From positions 930,001 through 994,000 of the forward strand of contig JARKPB010000008.1 in the NCBI GenBank assembly GCA_029975475.1: a stretch of DNA of 64,000 nt, written 5' to 3'. Position numbers and translations under genes: made by a program. Below, piece after piece: positions 43,528-51,636 of the stretch (its first letter is position 1; every line of letters begins with the position of its first letter). Origin of the DNA: Anaerolineaceae bacterium. Lineage in GTDB: Bacteria > Chloroflexota > Anaerolineae > Anaerolineales > Anaerolineaceae. The notes below the pieces were generated by a model. That model was not told the DNA's origin, ran no database searches, and saw only the letters and a list, made by a program, of their open reading frames with translations.

Positions 43528-44262
43528 CTATTCTTTTAAACAGAGCGCGCCTCCGACCACCAGCAGCAGGTAACTGGCATAGGTCATAAACAATCCAGCC
43601 ATCGGCTTTATCTCGATTGCGGCAAATTGCATATCGCTTTTGCTGGGCTGATTGGCCAGTAAAAAGATGGTCAGAATCGCAGCCGCAGCCACACCAGCAG
43701 CGATGAAAGCGAATCCTTCCCACTTTCCAAACCGGCCGCGAATAAAAATCAAGATCACCAGCACCGCGGCGAGAAACGCCAGTACCAGCAGCGCCAGCAA
43801 AATCGGGCTGCCGCTGTCCATGCCGGTCTGCTCCATGTCCTTCATACCCACAGCCAGCTGCCAGCCGTTCATCCGCGCCAATTCTTGCCCGGAACAGGAG
43901 ATCAGCAGCCAGGGGAGAAAGAAAGACACAATCGCCAGCAGCGCGCCAGACCCGGAGATAAAATGCCCAATTCCGGCTTTTTTACGCATGGCTGGCATCC
44001 CGTATCCCGGGAAGGGCGGATAAGGACCGGCCTGCGGCCAGGGCTGAGCTGGCGGCGGGTAAGCGGGCGGGTAAGGCTGCGGGGCGGGGGGCGGAGCGGG
44101 GGGTTGAACAGGCACAGCCCCTACAGGCAATCCGCAGGCACCGCAAAAAGCAGCATCTGCCGCCAGTTCATTGCCGCACTGGACACAAAACTTTTTCCCC
44201 GTCGGCTGCGGCGCGCTTTCGGGAACACCTCTGGGACTGTAGATGGTTGGTTCATCAGACAT
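43528..44262 (-). CDS. Zinc-ribbon, proline-rich, four-helix membrane protein
   Basis: A 244-residue protein. A double-CxxC zinc ribbon (FCVQCGNELAADAAFCGACG, residues 25-44) is followed by a Pro/Tyr-rich stretch (about 50-90) and four membrane helices (about 100-122, 152-174, 180-203, 222-242). It resembles zinc-ribbon-plus-Pro-rich membrane proteins of unknown function found in many bacteria. AAGGGAGG precedes the ATG. It is divergent from nnr. Confidence 0.7.
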   Translation of the reverse strand: MSDEPTIYSPRGVPESAPQPTGKKFCVQCGNELAADAAFCGACGLPVGAVPVQPPAPPPAPQPYPPAYPPPAQPWPQAGPYPPFPGYGMPAMRKKAGIGHFISGSGALLAIVSFFLPWLLISCSGQELARMNGWQLAVGMKDMEQTGMDSGSPILLALLVLAFLAAVLVILIFIRGRFGKWEGFAFIAAGVAAAAILTIFLLANQPSKSDMQFAAIEIKPMAGLFMTYASYLLLVVGGALCLKE

Positions 44263-44363
44263 GGCAACCTCCCTTTTCTTCTTATTATTATAGTGATGAT
44301 TTTAGAACCTGCACACCGGATCGTTGCTTCATTCCACCTGTATAATACGGAAAGGAGGTGTTC

Positions 44364-45983
44364 ATGAAGATTGTCAGTGTCCGTGAAATGCATGCGATTG
44401 AACAGGCAGCCGTGCAGCATGGGCTGGATGAAGAAGGATTGATGCGCCGGGCGGGGTTAAGTATTGCCCGTATCATCAACGAACGCTACACCCCGGGAAC
44501 AAACCGCACCGCAACCGGATTGATCGGCGGAAAAAACAACGGGGGGGACACGCTGCTTGCGCTCATCGCCCTGGCCAAAGCCGGGTGGCAGGTGCGCGCT
44601 TTTCTGGTTAAACCGCGCAGCCCGGATGATCCTTTGGTTGCCCGTCTGATTGAGGCGCGTTCGCCAGTCGTCGGGATTGAAGATGATCCCGATTTTAAAA
44701 CCCTGGCTGAATGGCTGCAAACCAGCACCATCCTCCTGGACGGGATCGCAGGCACCGGCGTGCAGCTGCCGTTAAGGCAAGAAACCGCGAAAGTCTGTCG
44801 GTTTGTCAGGCAATTTGAACGCAAACCGGCCGTCGTTGCGGTGGACTGTCCTTCCGGTGTAGATTGCGATTCAGGCGCGGTCGCGCCTGAAACGATCCCG
44901 GCCAACCTGACAATCTGTATCGAAGCGGTAAAAAGAGGTATGCTTCGATTTCCAGCTTTTGAATTTTTAGGGGACCTGGCGATCGCGCCTTTGAATTTAC
45001 CGGTGAATTCTGACACCATCGTGCCGGCAGACTGGCGCGTCACCGGTTCCAGGGAATGCCGCTCACTGCTGCCGCCCCGGCCCCCCACCGCGCATAAAGG
45101 TACCTTTGGCAAAGTCTTAATATCAGCAGGGTGCGTAAATTACCCGGGCGCAGCCCTGCTGGCCGCCAGAGCGGCTTACCGCGCCGGCGCGGGGTTGGTG
45201 ACTCTGGCCGTTCCGCCGGTTGTGCAAACCCTGATCGCCGGGCAGATTCCAGAAGCCACCTGGGTAATGATCCCGGATGAGAACGGCGGCGTTGGCCCGG
45301 ACGCTGTCCCCATCATCCTGCAAGCGTGCGAAAAAACGGACGCTCTTTTAATTGGCCCCGGCTGGGGAATGGATGGTCACACTGGCAAATTTTTAACAGC
45401 ATTTTTCCAGGCAAAAAACGCCAGCGCCTCGAAGTCGTTTGGGTTTGTATCTAATCCAGTTGCCCACGATAAAGCGTTAAAAGCGTTTCCAAAGCTGGTC
45501 ATCGACGCGGACGGGCTGAAACTACTTGCCGCCTTGCCAGGATGGCACGAATTGCTGCCGCCTAATACCATCCTGACCCCTCATCCGGGAGAGATGAGTG
45601 TTCTCACTGGCTTAAGTATCCAGGAAATCCAGGAGAACCGCATCGAAATCGCTGCCCGTTACGCGCAGGAATGGCGCCAGGTCGTGGTGTTAAAAGGCGC
45701 GTTGACCGTGGTCAGCGACCCGGCCGGGAAAACCAGAGTGATCCCGCTGGCCACATCCGCACTCGCCACCGCGGGTACCGGTGATGTACTCGCCGGGATG
45801 ATTGCCGGTTATCTTGCCCAGGGCCTTCAACCCTTTGAGGCTGGTCTGCTGGCTGCCTGGGTGCACGCCAATGCGGGCATTCTGGCCGCAAGACAACATG
45901 GGGCCGCTGCCGCGGTGATCGCCGGGGATGTGGTTGAAGTAATTCCTAACGCCACAGCGGAGCTGGCAAACAGCAAAAAATAA
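44364..45983 (+). CDS. nnr: Bifunctional NAD(P)H-hydrate repair enzyme
   Basis: A 539-residue fusion. Residues 1-215 are the epimerase domain (YjeF_N): MKIVSVREMHAIEQAAV, GGKNNGGDTLLA and the catalytic Asp region VAVDCPSGVDCDSG. Residues 225-539 are the ADP-dependent dehydratase: KGTFGKVLI, LIGPGWG, LTPHPGEMSVLTGL and the ATAGTGDVLAGMIAG loop. Together they repair damaged NAD(P)H. Both active sites look intact. ATG 44364 has AAAGGAGGTG 4 nt upstream, and TATAAT is at 44341-44346. Confidence 0.94.
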   Translation: MKIVSVREMHAIEQAAVQHGLDEEGLMRRAGLSIARIINERYTPGTNRTATGLIGGKNNGGDTLLALIALAKAGWQVRAFLVKPRSPDDPLVARLIEARSPVVGIEDDPDFKTLAEWLQTSTILLDGIAGTGVQLPLRQETAKVCRFVRQFERKPAVVAVDCPSGVDCDSGAVAPETIPANLTICIEAVKRGMLRFPAFEFLGDLAIAPLNLPVNSDTIVPADWRVTGSRECRSLLPPRPPTAHKGTFGKVLISAGCVNYPGAALLAARAAYRAGAGLVTLAVPPVVQTLIAGQIPEATWVMIPDENGGVGPDAVPIILQACEKTDALLIGPGWGMDGHTGKFLTAFFQAKNASASKSFGFVSNPVAHDKALKAFPKLVIDADGLKLLAALPGWHELLPPNTILTPHPGEMSVLTGLSIQEIQENRIEIAARYAQEWRQVVVLKGALTVVSDPAGKTRVIPLATSALATAGTGDVLAGMIAGYLAQGLQPFEAGLLAAWVHANAGILAARQHGAAAAVIAGDVVEVIPNATAELANSKK

Positions 45984-45985
45984 TT

Positions 45986-46010
45986 CAAGGCCGGGTTTCG
46001 CCCGGCCTTG
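45986..46010 (+). terminator. Hairpin after nnr
   Basis: A stem CAAGGCCGGG / CCCGGCCTTG with loop TTTCG, immediately after the stop codon. The U-run is weak (CTGTTCCTTT). Confidence 0.65.
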
Positions 46011-46033
46011 CTGTTCCTTTCGATTGGAGAAAA

Positions 46034-46387
46034 TCAGGCAGCCTCTTCGCCCGTTTTTCCACCCTTCTTAACTTTGGCTTCAATTTTTGATTTCTGCTCT
46101 TCAAGGATGACCTGGCCCTGCTTTTGCAGTTCTTCCGCGCGGGCTTTGGCTGTCGCCAGGAAGCTCTCAGCGGCTTTGACCGCCTCGTCCGCGGTTTGCT
46201 GAGCCTGCTGGTAGGTCATCTCAACCGTATCGCTGGCTTTATCATAGAGTTCGATGCTCTTGTCTTTGATATATTTTCGGGTCTCTTCACCGGATTGCGG
46301 CGCGAGCAGCAGCGCGGCGACAGCGCCGGTAAGACCGCCAACGATGAAACCGACTAAAAAAGCGCCAAAATTGTCACGATCAGACAT
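46034..46387 (-). CDS. YtxH-family membrane-associated protein
   Basis: A 117-residue protein. One glycine-rich N-terminal helix (FGAFLVGFIVGGLTGAVAALLLAPQSGEETRKYI, residues 7-40) carries the YtxH hallmark, in which AP.SGEETR follows the helix. A long charged coiled-coil tail with many Ala/Glu/Lys follows. YtxH proteins are stress-linked, with unknown chemistry. GGAGAG lies upstream. The upstream gene on the same strand is 39 nt away. Confidence 0.83.
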   Translation of the reverse strand: MSDRDNFGAFLVGFIVGGLTGAVAALLLAPQSGEETRKYIKDKSIELYDKASDTVEMTYQQAQQTADEAVKAAESFLATAKARAEELQKQGQVILEEQKSKIEAKVKKGGKTGEEAA

Positions 46388-46426
46388 GGTTACTCTCCTT
46401 TGGTGTGATAAATCATTTTTGATGCT

Positions 46427-46861
46427 TTACCCTTTCCAGGGGCGCAGCAGTTCGAAGAAACGTTTAACCCCGGCCGCCAGGGTATTGACCTTGATCACCG
46501 GAGCAGCGAAGTGATCGCCGACAAATTTGGTCGTCCCGCGCATGGTGTTTACCGTGTCGCGAGTTGACTCGAGGATCGGCTTCACCTCGTTTTGCAATAA
46601 ATTAATCAGCGCAGACAGCTGCACAATCAAAATCACCAGGGCTGCGCCGATAATAATCGACTCAACTGCCATGAAGATGATAAAAACATCCCGAATTCGT
46701 TCGGTTGTGTCGCCTTTGGCGGTCATGAGACCAAACACCGCAAACCCGAGCAAGGCCAGTATGACCAACCCGACCAGTATAAAAACCCAGGTCTTTGGTT
46801 TATTTTCCTGCACTTCCTGAGCGGAATTACCCTTTGAAGTTTCTTCGTTCACGCTGCTCAC
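46427..46861 (-). CDS. DUF948-like two-helix membrane protein
   Basis: A 144-residue protein with a hydrophilic N-terminus, two membrane helices (about 24-46 and 60-83) and an amphipathic C-terminal part (LINLLQNEVKPILESTRDTVNTMRGTTKFVGDHF), which resembles the DUF948 pattern. It sits 39 nt upstream of the YtxH gene, a pairing common for these two families, so a shared envelope-stress role is plausible. No enzyme motif is visible. Confidence 0.7.
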   Translation of the reverse strand: MSSVNEETSKGNSAQEVQENKPKTWVFILVGLVILALLGFAVFGLMTAKGDTTERIRDVFIIFMAVESIIIGAALVILIVQLSALINLLQNEVKPILESTRDTVNTMRGTTKFVGDHFAAPVIKVNTLAAGVKRFFELLRPWKG

Positions 46862-46921
46862 GCTCCGCTTTTTGTGTTAAATCATTATAACATCAGTTTT
46901 CAATACCGATAAAAAGGGTAA

Positions 46922-47725
46922 TCAATCGGGTTTGTTATTGAGATTCGTTCTGGACTGATGGGATTCTAAATCCCCAAACCCAGGGATCTGTTCTACCCCG
47001 TTATCGAGGGTAAACCCGGGGTCCTGGCTTTGCTTTTGCCATTTTAAAGATGGTCCCGAATCCACCTGTCCGGGCTGATCGTTGATCAAGTTTCCTTTGG
47101 CGATATAGCCCTCGTTAAATAAATTTTCCGTCTTGCTAACAGCCGCATCAGCTGCTGTTCCGCCAAAATCAGGCAGGTTCGGCACGGCCGTCAGCGGCAC
47201 ATTCCGGTGCGTTGGCGGATTCTGGTTGGAGCGGTAGGGTAAATCTTCATGAACCAGCGCGCCGGACTCATCCCGGTAATACGCGCGCCACACCGTGCGG
47301 CCAGTCCCCCTGGTGACCGGAAGCCGGTATTGAACGACCTTTTCATACGGCACTTGACGAGATGTTAAATCGGGTGTTTGCGCAGCGGTGCGCACTCTTT
47401 TTTGCGCTTCTCCCATGCCAGCGGGTTTTACGGGTAAAGCAGGAAGGGTATCGCCCTTAAAACTGTCCATTTCCAGCCACTGATTGTGCTCCTGATTTAA
47501 AGAGCGCGAGAGCTCGTCAATTCTGCCGCGCAAGATATCCAGCGCTCGCCAGGTATCCATAGCAGCACGGCGAAATTCATCGGAAGAAGGGCCGTCCCAG
47601 TGAAATTCAAGCGCTGAAACGCAGGAATAATATTCGCGCAGGAGGTCGCCAATGTCATCGCCGCCTTGCTGTATTCGCTTTACCAAAGCCTGTACCGCTT
47701 CGGTATCCATGTGAATAACTTTCAT
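46922..47725 (-). CDS. WXG100-like N-terminal domain protein with unknown C-terminus
   Basis: A 267-residue protein without a signal peptide. Residues 1-90 form a helix-turn-helix hairpin typical of WXG100/ESAT-6 proteins; the turn is FHWDGPSSDEF, with W43-x-G45. The C-terminal 170 residues are polar, low in helix and rich in Pro/Gln/Asn, and match nothing I know. Such proteins are often exported by type VII secretion, but no EssC/FtsK-like ATPase is seen here. GAGGAAAA precedes the ATG; the promoter TTGGCG-N17-TATAAT is at 47784-47756, with an 8-bp dyad (47802-47823) upstream. Confidence 0.6.
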   Translation of the reverse strand: MKVIHMDTEAVQALVKRIQQGGDDIGDLLREYYSCVSALEFHWDGPSSDEFRRAAMDTWRALDILRGRIDELSRSLNQEHNQWLEMDSFKGDTLPALPVKPAGMGEAQKRVRTAAQTPDLTSRQVPYEKVVQYRLPVTRGTGRTVWRAYYRDESGALVHEDLPYRSNQNPPTHRNVPLTAVPNLPDFGGTAADAAVSKTENLFNEGYIAKGNLINDQPGQVDSGPSLKWQKQSQDPGFTLDNGVEQIPGFGDLESHQSRTNLNNKPD

Positions 47726-47755
47726 TTTTCCTCAGTATAGCTCAACGGATATCTT

Positions 47756-47823
47756 ATTATAGAGAACTTGAAGCGAAACGCCAATATGTTCAGACAATTA
47801 CCGCGGAATTAAATCATTCCGCG
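47756..47823 (-). promoter_or_regulatory. Promoter and upstream dyad of the WXG100-like gene
   Basis: Minus-strand TTGGCG (47784-47779), 17 nt, TATAAT (47761-47756). Upstream lies an inverted repeat CGCGGAAT-N6-ATTCCGCG (47802-47823) that could bind a regulator. Confidence 0.5.
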
Positions 47824-47835
47824 CCTAAAGGTGAA

Positions 47836-47870
47836 TAAAAAAACTATCCGGAGATTTTCCGGATAGTTTT
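47836..47870 (-). terminator. Intrinsic terminator of the cytochrome oxidase operon
   Basis: On the minus strand, a stem 47869-47859 / 47851-47841 (AAACTATCCGG with its complement) is followed by a run of Ts (47840-47837 and beyond). Confidence 0.85.
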
Positions 47871-47879
47871 GCGTGGGAT

Positions 47880-49517
47880 TTACCAGAACCTCCCTCCAAC
47901 AGCGTTGGGAGCGAAATTGCTGATCAGCTGCACCAGCACCGGGCCGTACCCGATGATCACTAGTACCAGCGAAAGCACAATCCAAAGTTTCCAGTTGTCC
48001 AGCCAGGCCGGTGTTTTTGCCGGCGGCAGCTCAGATTCAGCCACCGGGACTTCTATCTCCACTTCAGACTTTTTCTTGCCCAGCCAGGTACCAATCACCA
48101 CAATAAAATAAAAGACGCCGCCAATAAATAAAATCACACCCCCGACAGCAGTAAATATCTTTGGCAGCATCCATTCAGGGAAATTCGCAGTATAGGTCGC
48201 GGTTGAAAGTGGAACCCGCCGGGGCGCGCCTAACAATCCAAGCCAGTGCATTCCGCCTGAGAAAAAGACCATCCCCACAAACCAGGTCCAGACCGTCCAG
48301 AGCGCCAATTTGACGGAATACAGCGGCTTACCGGTTAAATAGGGGATAAGCCAGAAGGTGATGGCCATGAACGTCAGCGTCGAGGCGGTTGCGACCGTAA
48401 GGTGAAAATGGCCGGGGACCCAGGTGGTGTTGTGGATCACGAGATTCAGCGAGGCAGACGCGTTGATAATGCCGCCGATTCCGCCAAAGAAAAAGAGAAA
48501 ACCCGCCAGCAGCTGCCCGGCGACTGAGGGATCCTTCCAGGGTAAATTTTTGATCCACCCAAACGTTCCCTTTCCACCGCGGTCGCGGGCCGCGCGTTCC
48601 AGCGAAGCAATCACTGTGAAAGCGGTCATAAACGATGGGATCACCACCATAAAAGTCAAGAGCGTGTGCACATATTTCCAGAGAAGCGGAACGCCCGGGT
48701 CTGAAAACTGATGGTGGAAACCGACCGGAGTTGAAAACACCAGAAAACCCCAGAAAGAAAGCCGCGCGAGCGAATCGCTGAAGAGTTTTCCGCCCACCTG
48801 CTTTGGCAGCATGCCGTACCAGGATACATAAGCGGGAAGCAGCCAGAAATAAACCAGCGGGTGCCCGGTAAACCAGAAAAGGGTGCGGTTTAACAGCACA
48901 TCGGTGGCCGGGACCAGTTTTAATGACCAGGGAATCACCAAAGCCAGCATCTGCGCTGCAATACCAAGGGTAGCCAGCTGCCAGAGGAGCACATTCACCG
49001 CTGACCCCATGGCTATCAGGGGAGTACGCACACCGGGATTCTCTTTGCGCCAGCGCCAGAGTGTCGCCAGCTGACTCCAGCCAATCATCCAGGATCCAAT
49101 CACCAGAATGGTCAAACCGATATAAAACAGCGGACTGGCTTTCAACGGGGGATAGAACGTGTACAGGACGCTGGCTTGATTGGCAAACAAGGTATAGCCG
49201 GACAGGATCAAACCGGCGATCATCATCCCATACCCGGCGACAGCCAGACCAAACCACCTCAAAGGTTTTTGAAGCCCTTTCAGGATCGTAAAAGTGTGAA
49301 AACCAGTGATAAACAGGGTGGTGAAAACCAGCGCGTTTAATACTCCGTGAAGCGTGACCCCCTGATAGTATGAAGCGATCAATGGCTTCAAGAACGGGTA
49401 TAAATCTATACTGGCTTTGTCCAGGGCTTGAAGCGGTCCGAGCAAGATGCCAATCGAAAGCGCTGCCAGCGCAACGCCAATTTGAACGCCAATGAAACGC
49501 TTATCTCGCTGCTGCAT
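47880..49517 (-). CDS. cbaA: ba3-type cytochrome c oxidase subunit I
   Basis: A 545-residue membrane protein with about 13 helices: the oxygen-reducing, proton-pumping subunit of a B-type heme-copper oxidase. The crosslinked His-Tyr pair is in the WFTGHPLVYFWLLPAY motif; the CuB histidines follow in GFHHQF, and the heme ligands in VPGHFHLT and TLHGVLNAL. The short form without a cytochrome c fusion and its companion subunits II and IIa match ba3 oxidases, which work at low oxygen. GGAGGAATC precedes the ATG. It is the last gene of the cbaDBA operon. Confidence 0.92.
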   Translation of the reverse strand: MQQRDKRFIGVQIGVALAALSIGILLGPLQALDKASIDLYPFLKPLIASYYQGVTLHGVLNALVFTTLFITGFHTFTILKGLQKPLRWFGLAVAGYGMMIAGLILSGYTLFANQASVLYTFYPPLKASPLFYIGLTILVIGSWMIGWSQLATLWRWRKENPGVRTPLIAMGSAVNVLLWQLATLGIAAQMLALVIPWSLKLVPATDVLLNRTLFWFTGHPLVYFWLLPAYVSWYGMLPKQVGGKLFSDSLARLSFWGFLVFSTPVGFHHQFSDPGVPLLWKYVHTLLTFMVVIPSFMTAFTVIASLERAARDRGGKGTFGWIKNLPWKDPSVAGQLLAGFLFFFGGIGGIINASASLNLVIHNTTWVPGHFHLTVATASTLTFMAITFWLIPYLTGKPLYSVKLALWTVWTWFVGMVFFSGGMHWLGLLGAPRRVPLSTATYTANFPEWMLPKIFTAVGGVILFIGGVFYFIVVIGTWLGKKKSEVEIEVPVAESELPPAKTPAWLDNWKLWIVLSLVLVIIGYGPVLVQLISNFAPNAVGGRFW

Positions 49518-49525
49518 GATTCCTC

Positions 49526-50002
49526 CTATGGTTTTGGCTCAACAATGATTTTTCCAGCCATCGCCTGGTGACCTACGCCGCAATATTCATGGCAGAGAAA
49601 CAGGTATTCACCCGGATCTTTAAACGTAACGCTCGCCTCGGAAATCTGGCCGGGGAGGATCATCAAATTGATATTCGTCTTTTCGATAAAAATGCCGTGA
49701 GTGATATCCCGCGATGTGATTTTGAAAGTTACTCTGGAACCCGCCGGAACCCGAACCTCGTTTGGATTGTAGCCCCAGGCAAAGGCGACCATCACGACCT
49801 GATATTTTCCTTCGGTAATCTGGTAAACCCCGGGCTTATCAAAAGGCGGGGTTTGGGCCAGTTTCGCCGGATCAACAGAACCCGCCACACCGGGGAGCTG
49901 CAGCCCCAAACCAAAGCTGGCCAGCGAGATGGCTGCCAGCATCAAGATGACGGCAGAGATGGTGATGGCGATCCATATTTTCTCATAGCGGTGGATTTCC
50001 AT
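49526..50002 (-). CDS. cbaB: ba3-type cytochrome c oxidase subunit II (CuA)
   Basis: A 158-residue protein with one N-terminal membrane helix (about 10-33) and an external cupredoxin domain. The dinuclear CuA site is complete: the early His of DITHGIFIE and the loop CHEYCGVGHQAM (C-x3-C-x3-H-x2-M). It passes electrons from cytochrome c to subunit I. The gene is 8 nt upstream of cbaA and 3 nt after the cbaD stop. The length matches Thermus-type subunit II. Confidence 0.93.
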   Translation of the reverse strand: MEIHRYEKIWIAITISAVILMLAAISLASFGLGLQLPGVAGSVDPAKLAQTPPFDKPGVYQITEGKYQVVMVAFAWGYNPNEVRVPAGSRVTFKITSRDITHGIFIEKTNINLMILPGQISEASVTFKDPGEYLFLCHEYCGVGHQAMAGKIIVEPKP

Positions 50003-50005
50003 GAC

Positions 50006-50122
50006 TTACACCCCTCCCCGCTGGAGCAGGATCAGGTAAACCCCGATCCAGGAAAGGATGGTTAACGCTAAAAAAATGATCAGAATCGCAAAGGTTCCTC
50101 TGGGTTGGTGTTCCTGCTTCAT
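50006..50122 (-). CDS. cbaD: ba3 oxidase subunit IIa (38-aa single-helix subunit)
   Basis: A short frame easily missed: ATG at 50122, stop at 50006, 38 residues. It has a basic N-terminus (MKQEHQPRG), one membrane helix (about 11-32) and a RGGV end. Size, topology and position before subunit II fit subunit IIa of ba3 oxidases. A very good ribosome-binding site, GGAGG, lies 6 nt upstream. It is the first gene of cbaDBA. The promoter lies in the 90 nt between it and the Rrf2 gene. Confidence 0.82.
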   Translation of the reverse strand: MKQEHQPRGTFAILIIFLALTILSWIGVYLILLQRGGV

Positions 50123-50211
50123 CAGCAGCCTCCTGCACGCAAAAAATGATTTGCCCAAGTAGACCGTTTATATCATTATTGCACAAATTTCATTTTGGAA
50201 GAATGAGAATA

Positions 50212-50646
50212 TTATTCTGGATTTTTTACCAGGTGATCCACCGCCCCGTGAATCAGCATCGATAAGCGCAGATCCGATAATTCTTTGATCAGATTTGATT
50301 GCAGGTAATTCCATAATCCTCTTAAAGTACAGGGGGGCTCGCTGTTCCCCTTTTGTCCGCAATCGGCACAGTTCACCAGACAGACCGCGCCTTCCAGCGC
50401 TTCTGTAATGGTCAGCAAGGATATTTCTTCCGGTGGAAGGGTTAACCGCAGACCGCCTTTTGGCCCTGGCGAGGCTTTAATCAACCCGTTTTGCATCAAG
50501 GTGTGGCCGATCTGGTGTAAAAAAGGCAGCGGGATGTTTAATTTCTTTGCCAGCGCAGCAGTTGGAATAGCCTGATCTTTACCGTTTTCAGCCAGAGCAA
50601 CCATTAATTGAATCCCGTAATCCAATCTTCGGCTAATTTTAAACAT
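50212..50646 (-). CDS. Rrf2-family regulator with cysteine cluster
   Basis: A 144-residue repressor-type protein. The winged helix is at the N-terminus (FKISRRLDYGIQLMVALAENG, PTAALAKKLNIPLPFLHQIGHTLMQNGLI and SPGPKGGLRL). The loop CLVNCADCGQKGNSEPPC (about 92-109) has four Cys, room for an iron-sulfur cluster as in IscR/NsrR/RsrR. It may sense oxygen, nitric oxide or iron. ATG 50646 is chosen because AAGGAAGT lies upstream. The gene lies between the oxidase operon and a divergent cytochrome c, which it probably controls. Confidence 0.87.
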   Translation of the reverse strand: MFKISRRLDYGIQLMVALAENGKDQAIPTAALAKKLNIPLPFLHQIGHTLMQNGLIKASPGPKGGLRLTLPPEEISLLTITEALEGAVCLVNCADCGQKGNSEPPCTLRGLWNYLQSNLIKELSDLRLSMLIHGAVDHLVKNPE

Positions 50647-50710
50647 CGCAACTTCCTTTATTGAGAAGGACAAAAGTTGATTTATTATACACTTAATCGG
50701 TCATTATTAT

Positions 50711-50752
50711 CCAATATATTGGCTTTCTTTTCGGAATCTTTTGTACTATAAT
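50711..50752 (+). promoter_or_regulatory. Palindromic operator candidate and promoter of the cytochrome c gene
   Basis: A perfect 12-bp palindrome CCAATATATTGG (50711-50722) is followed by TTTCTT (50724-50729) and TATAAT (50747-50752). The palindrome abuts the -35 region, a good place for repression by the divergently encoded Rrf2 protein. Confidence 0.55.
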
Positions 50753-50786
50753 GACGTTGCAACATGAAAAATCTCAGGAGGAACTT

Positions 50787-51218
50787 ATGAAGAAACGCAT
50801 GGCATTTATTCTGGCGGCGCTGGTGATCACTGCGCTGGTTCTTACCGCCTGCGGCGGGGCTGTCGCTGAAAAACCGGCCGCGATGGAAAAACAGGTTGTC
50901 CCGGACGCCTATAAAGGCAAAACCAATCCTTTCTCGGGAGATGCGGCTGCGGCTGAAAAAGGCAAGGAAGCTTACGCCCTCTACTGCGCTTCTTGCCACG
51001 GCGATGGTGGCAAAGGCGACGGGCCAGCCGGCGCAGCGCTTGACCCCAAACCGGCTGATTTGACCACCCTGTCCGATGTTGGGGATGATTTCATTTTCTG
51101 GTACATTATGGAAGGCGGCGTTGGCGTTGGGACCAATTCAGCCATGCCCGCGCAAAAAGGCGTGTTATCCGATGAACAGGTCTGGCAAATTGTAACCTTT
51201 GTCCGCACCCTCAAATAA
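50787..51218 (+). CDS. Lipoprotein monoheme cytochrome c
   Basis: A 143-residue electron carrier. The signal peptide ends at the lipobox LTAC (C21). The heme motif CASCH is at about residues 72-76, and a distal Met is likely in NSAMPAQKG (about 119-127). It has a class I cytochrome c fold and a membrane lipid anchor, so it is a likely donor to the CuA site of the nearby ba3 oxidase. AGGAGGAAC precedes ATG 50787; a longer frame from 50751 overlaps the -10 box. Confidence 0.9.
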   Translation: MKKRMAFILAALVITALVLTACGGAVAEKPAAMEKQVVPDAYKGKTNPFSGDAAAAEKGKEAYALYCASCHGDGGKGDGPAGAALDPKPADLTTLSDVGDDFIFWYIMEGGVGVGTNSAMPAQKGVLSDEQVWQIVTFVRTLK

Positions 51219-51230
51219 ATCTTCCCCTGA

Positions 51231-51266
51231 TAAAAAAATCCACCCGCTCGGGTGGATTTTTTTATT
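51231..51266. terminator. Bidirectional intrinsic terminator
   Basis: A stem AAAAAAATCCACCCG / CGGGTGGATTTTTTT on either side of CT. It ends the cytochrome c gene and overlaps the rsfS stop. Confidence 0.88.
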
Positions 51267-51606
51267 GTAGACGCAGGAGCACTTTACCAGCTTCCCAGAT
51301 TTGCTCAAGCCGGTAATAGCTTCTTTGTTCCGGCGATAACAAATGAACCACGACATCACCAAAGTCCAGAACGACCCAGCCGTAGCGGCCGGTGCCTTCG
51401 GATTTCCCTTTGCGGTGATATTTTTTTGAAATGCCATCTCTCACTGCGTCTTCCAGGGCATCGATCATTCGGTCGCTGGTGCCGGTACAGATGACAAAAT
51501 AATCGGTAAACGAAGCGATTCCGCGAACATCCAGTAATACGATATCTTCACCAATTTTTTCTTCAAGGATGTTGACAACATCCTTCGCCAGATCAAGACC
51601 GTTCAG
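51262..51606 (-). CDS. rsfS: Ribosomal silencing factor RsfS, with a CTG start codon
   Basis: A 114-residue protein that binds L14 (uL14) of the large subunit and blocks 30S joining when nutrients are scarce. The frame reads M-N-G-L-D-L-A-K-D from a CTG at 51606, then EDIVLLDVRGIASFTDYFVICTGTSDR, KYHRKGKSEGTGRYGWVVLDFGDVVVHLLSPEQRSYYRLEQIW, all typical of RsfS. The frame meets a stop two codons before the CTG, so no ATG, GTG or TTG is available before residue M43. GAGGTG at 51611-51616 is 4 nt upstream of the CTG. Its partners nadD or a Nudix gene are not adjacent. Confidence 0.88.
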   Translation of the reverse strand: MNGLDLAKDVVNILEEKIGEDIVLLDVRGIASFTDYFVICTGTSDRMIDALEDAVRDGISKKYHRKGKSEGTGRYGWVVLDFGDVVVHLLSPEQRSYYRLEQIWEAGKVLLRLQ

Positions 51607-51636
51607 GTTTCACCTCTTGTTATGACTGTGGGTTGG

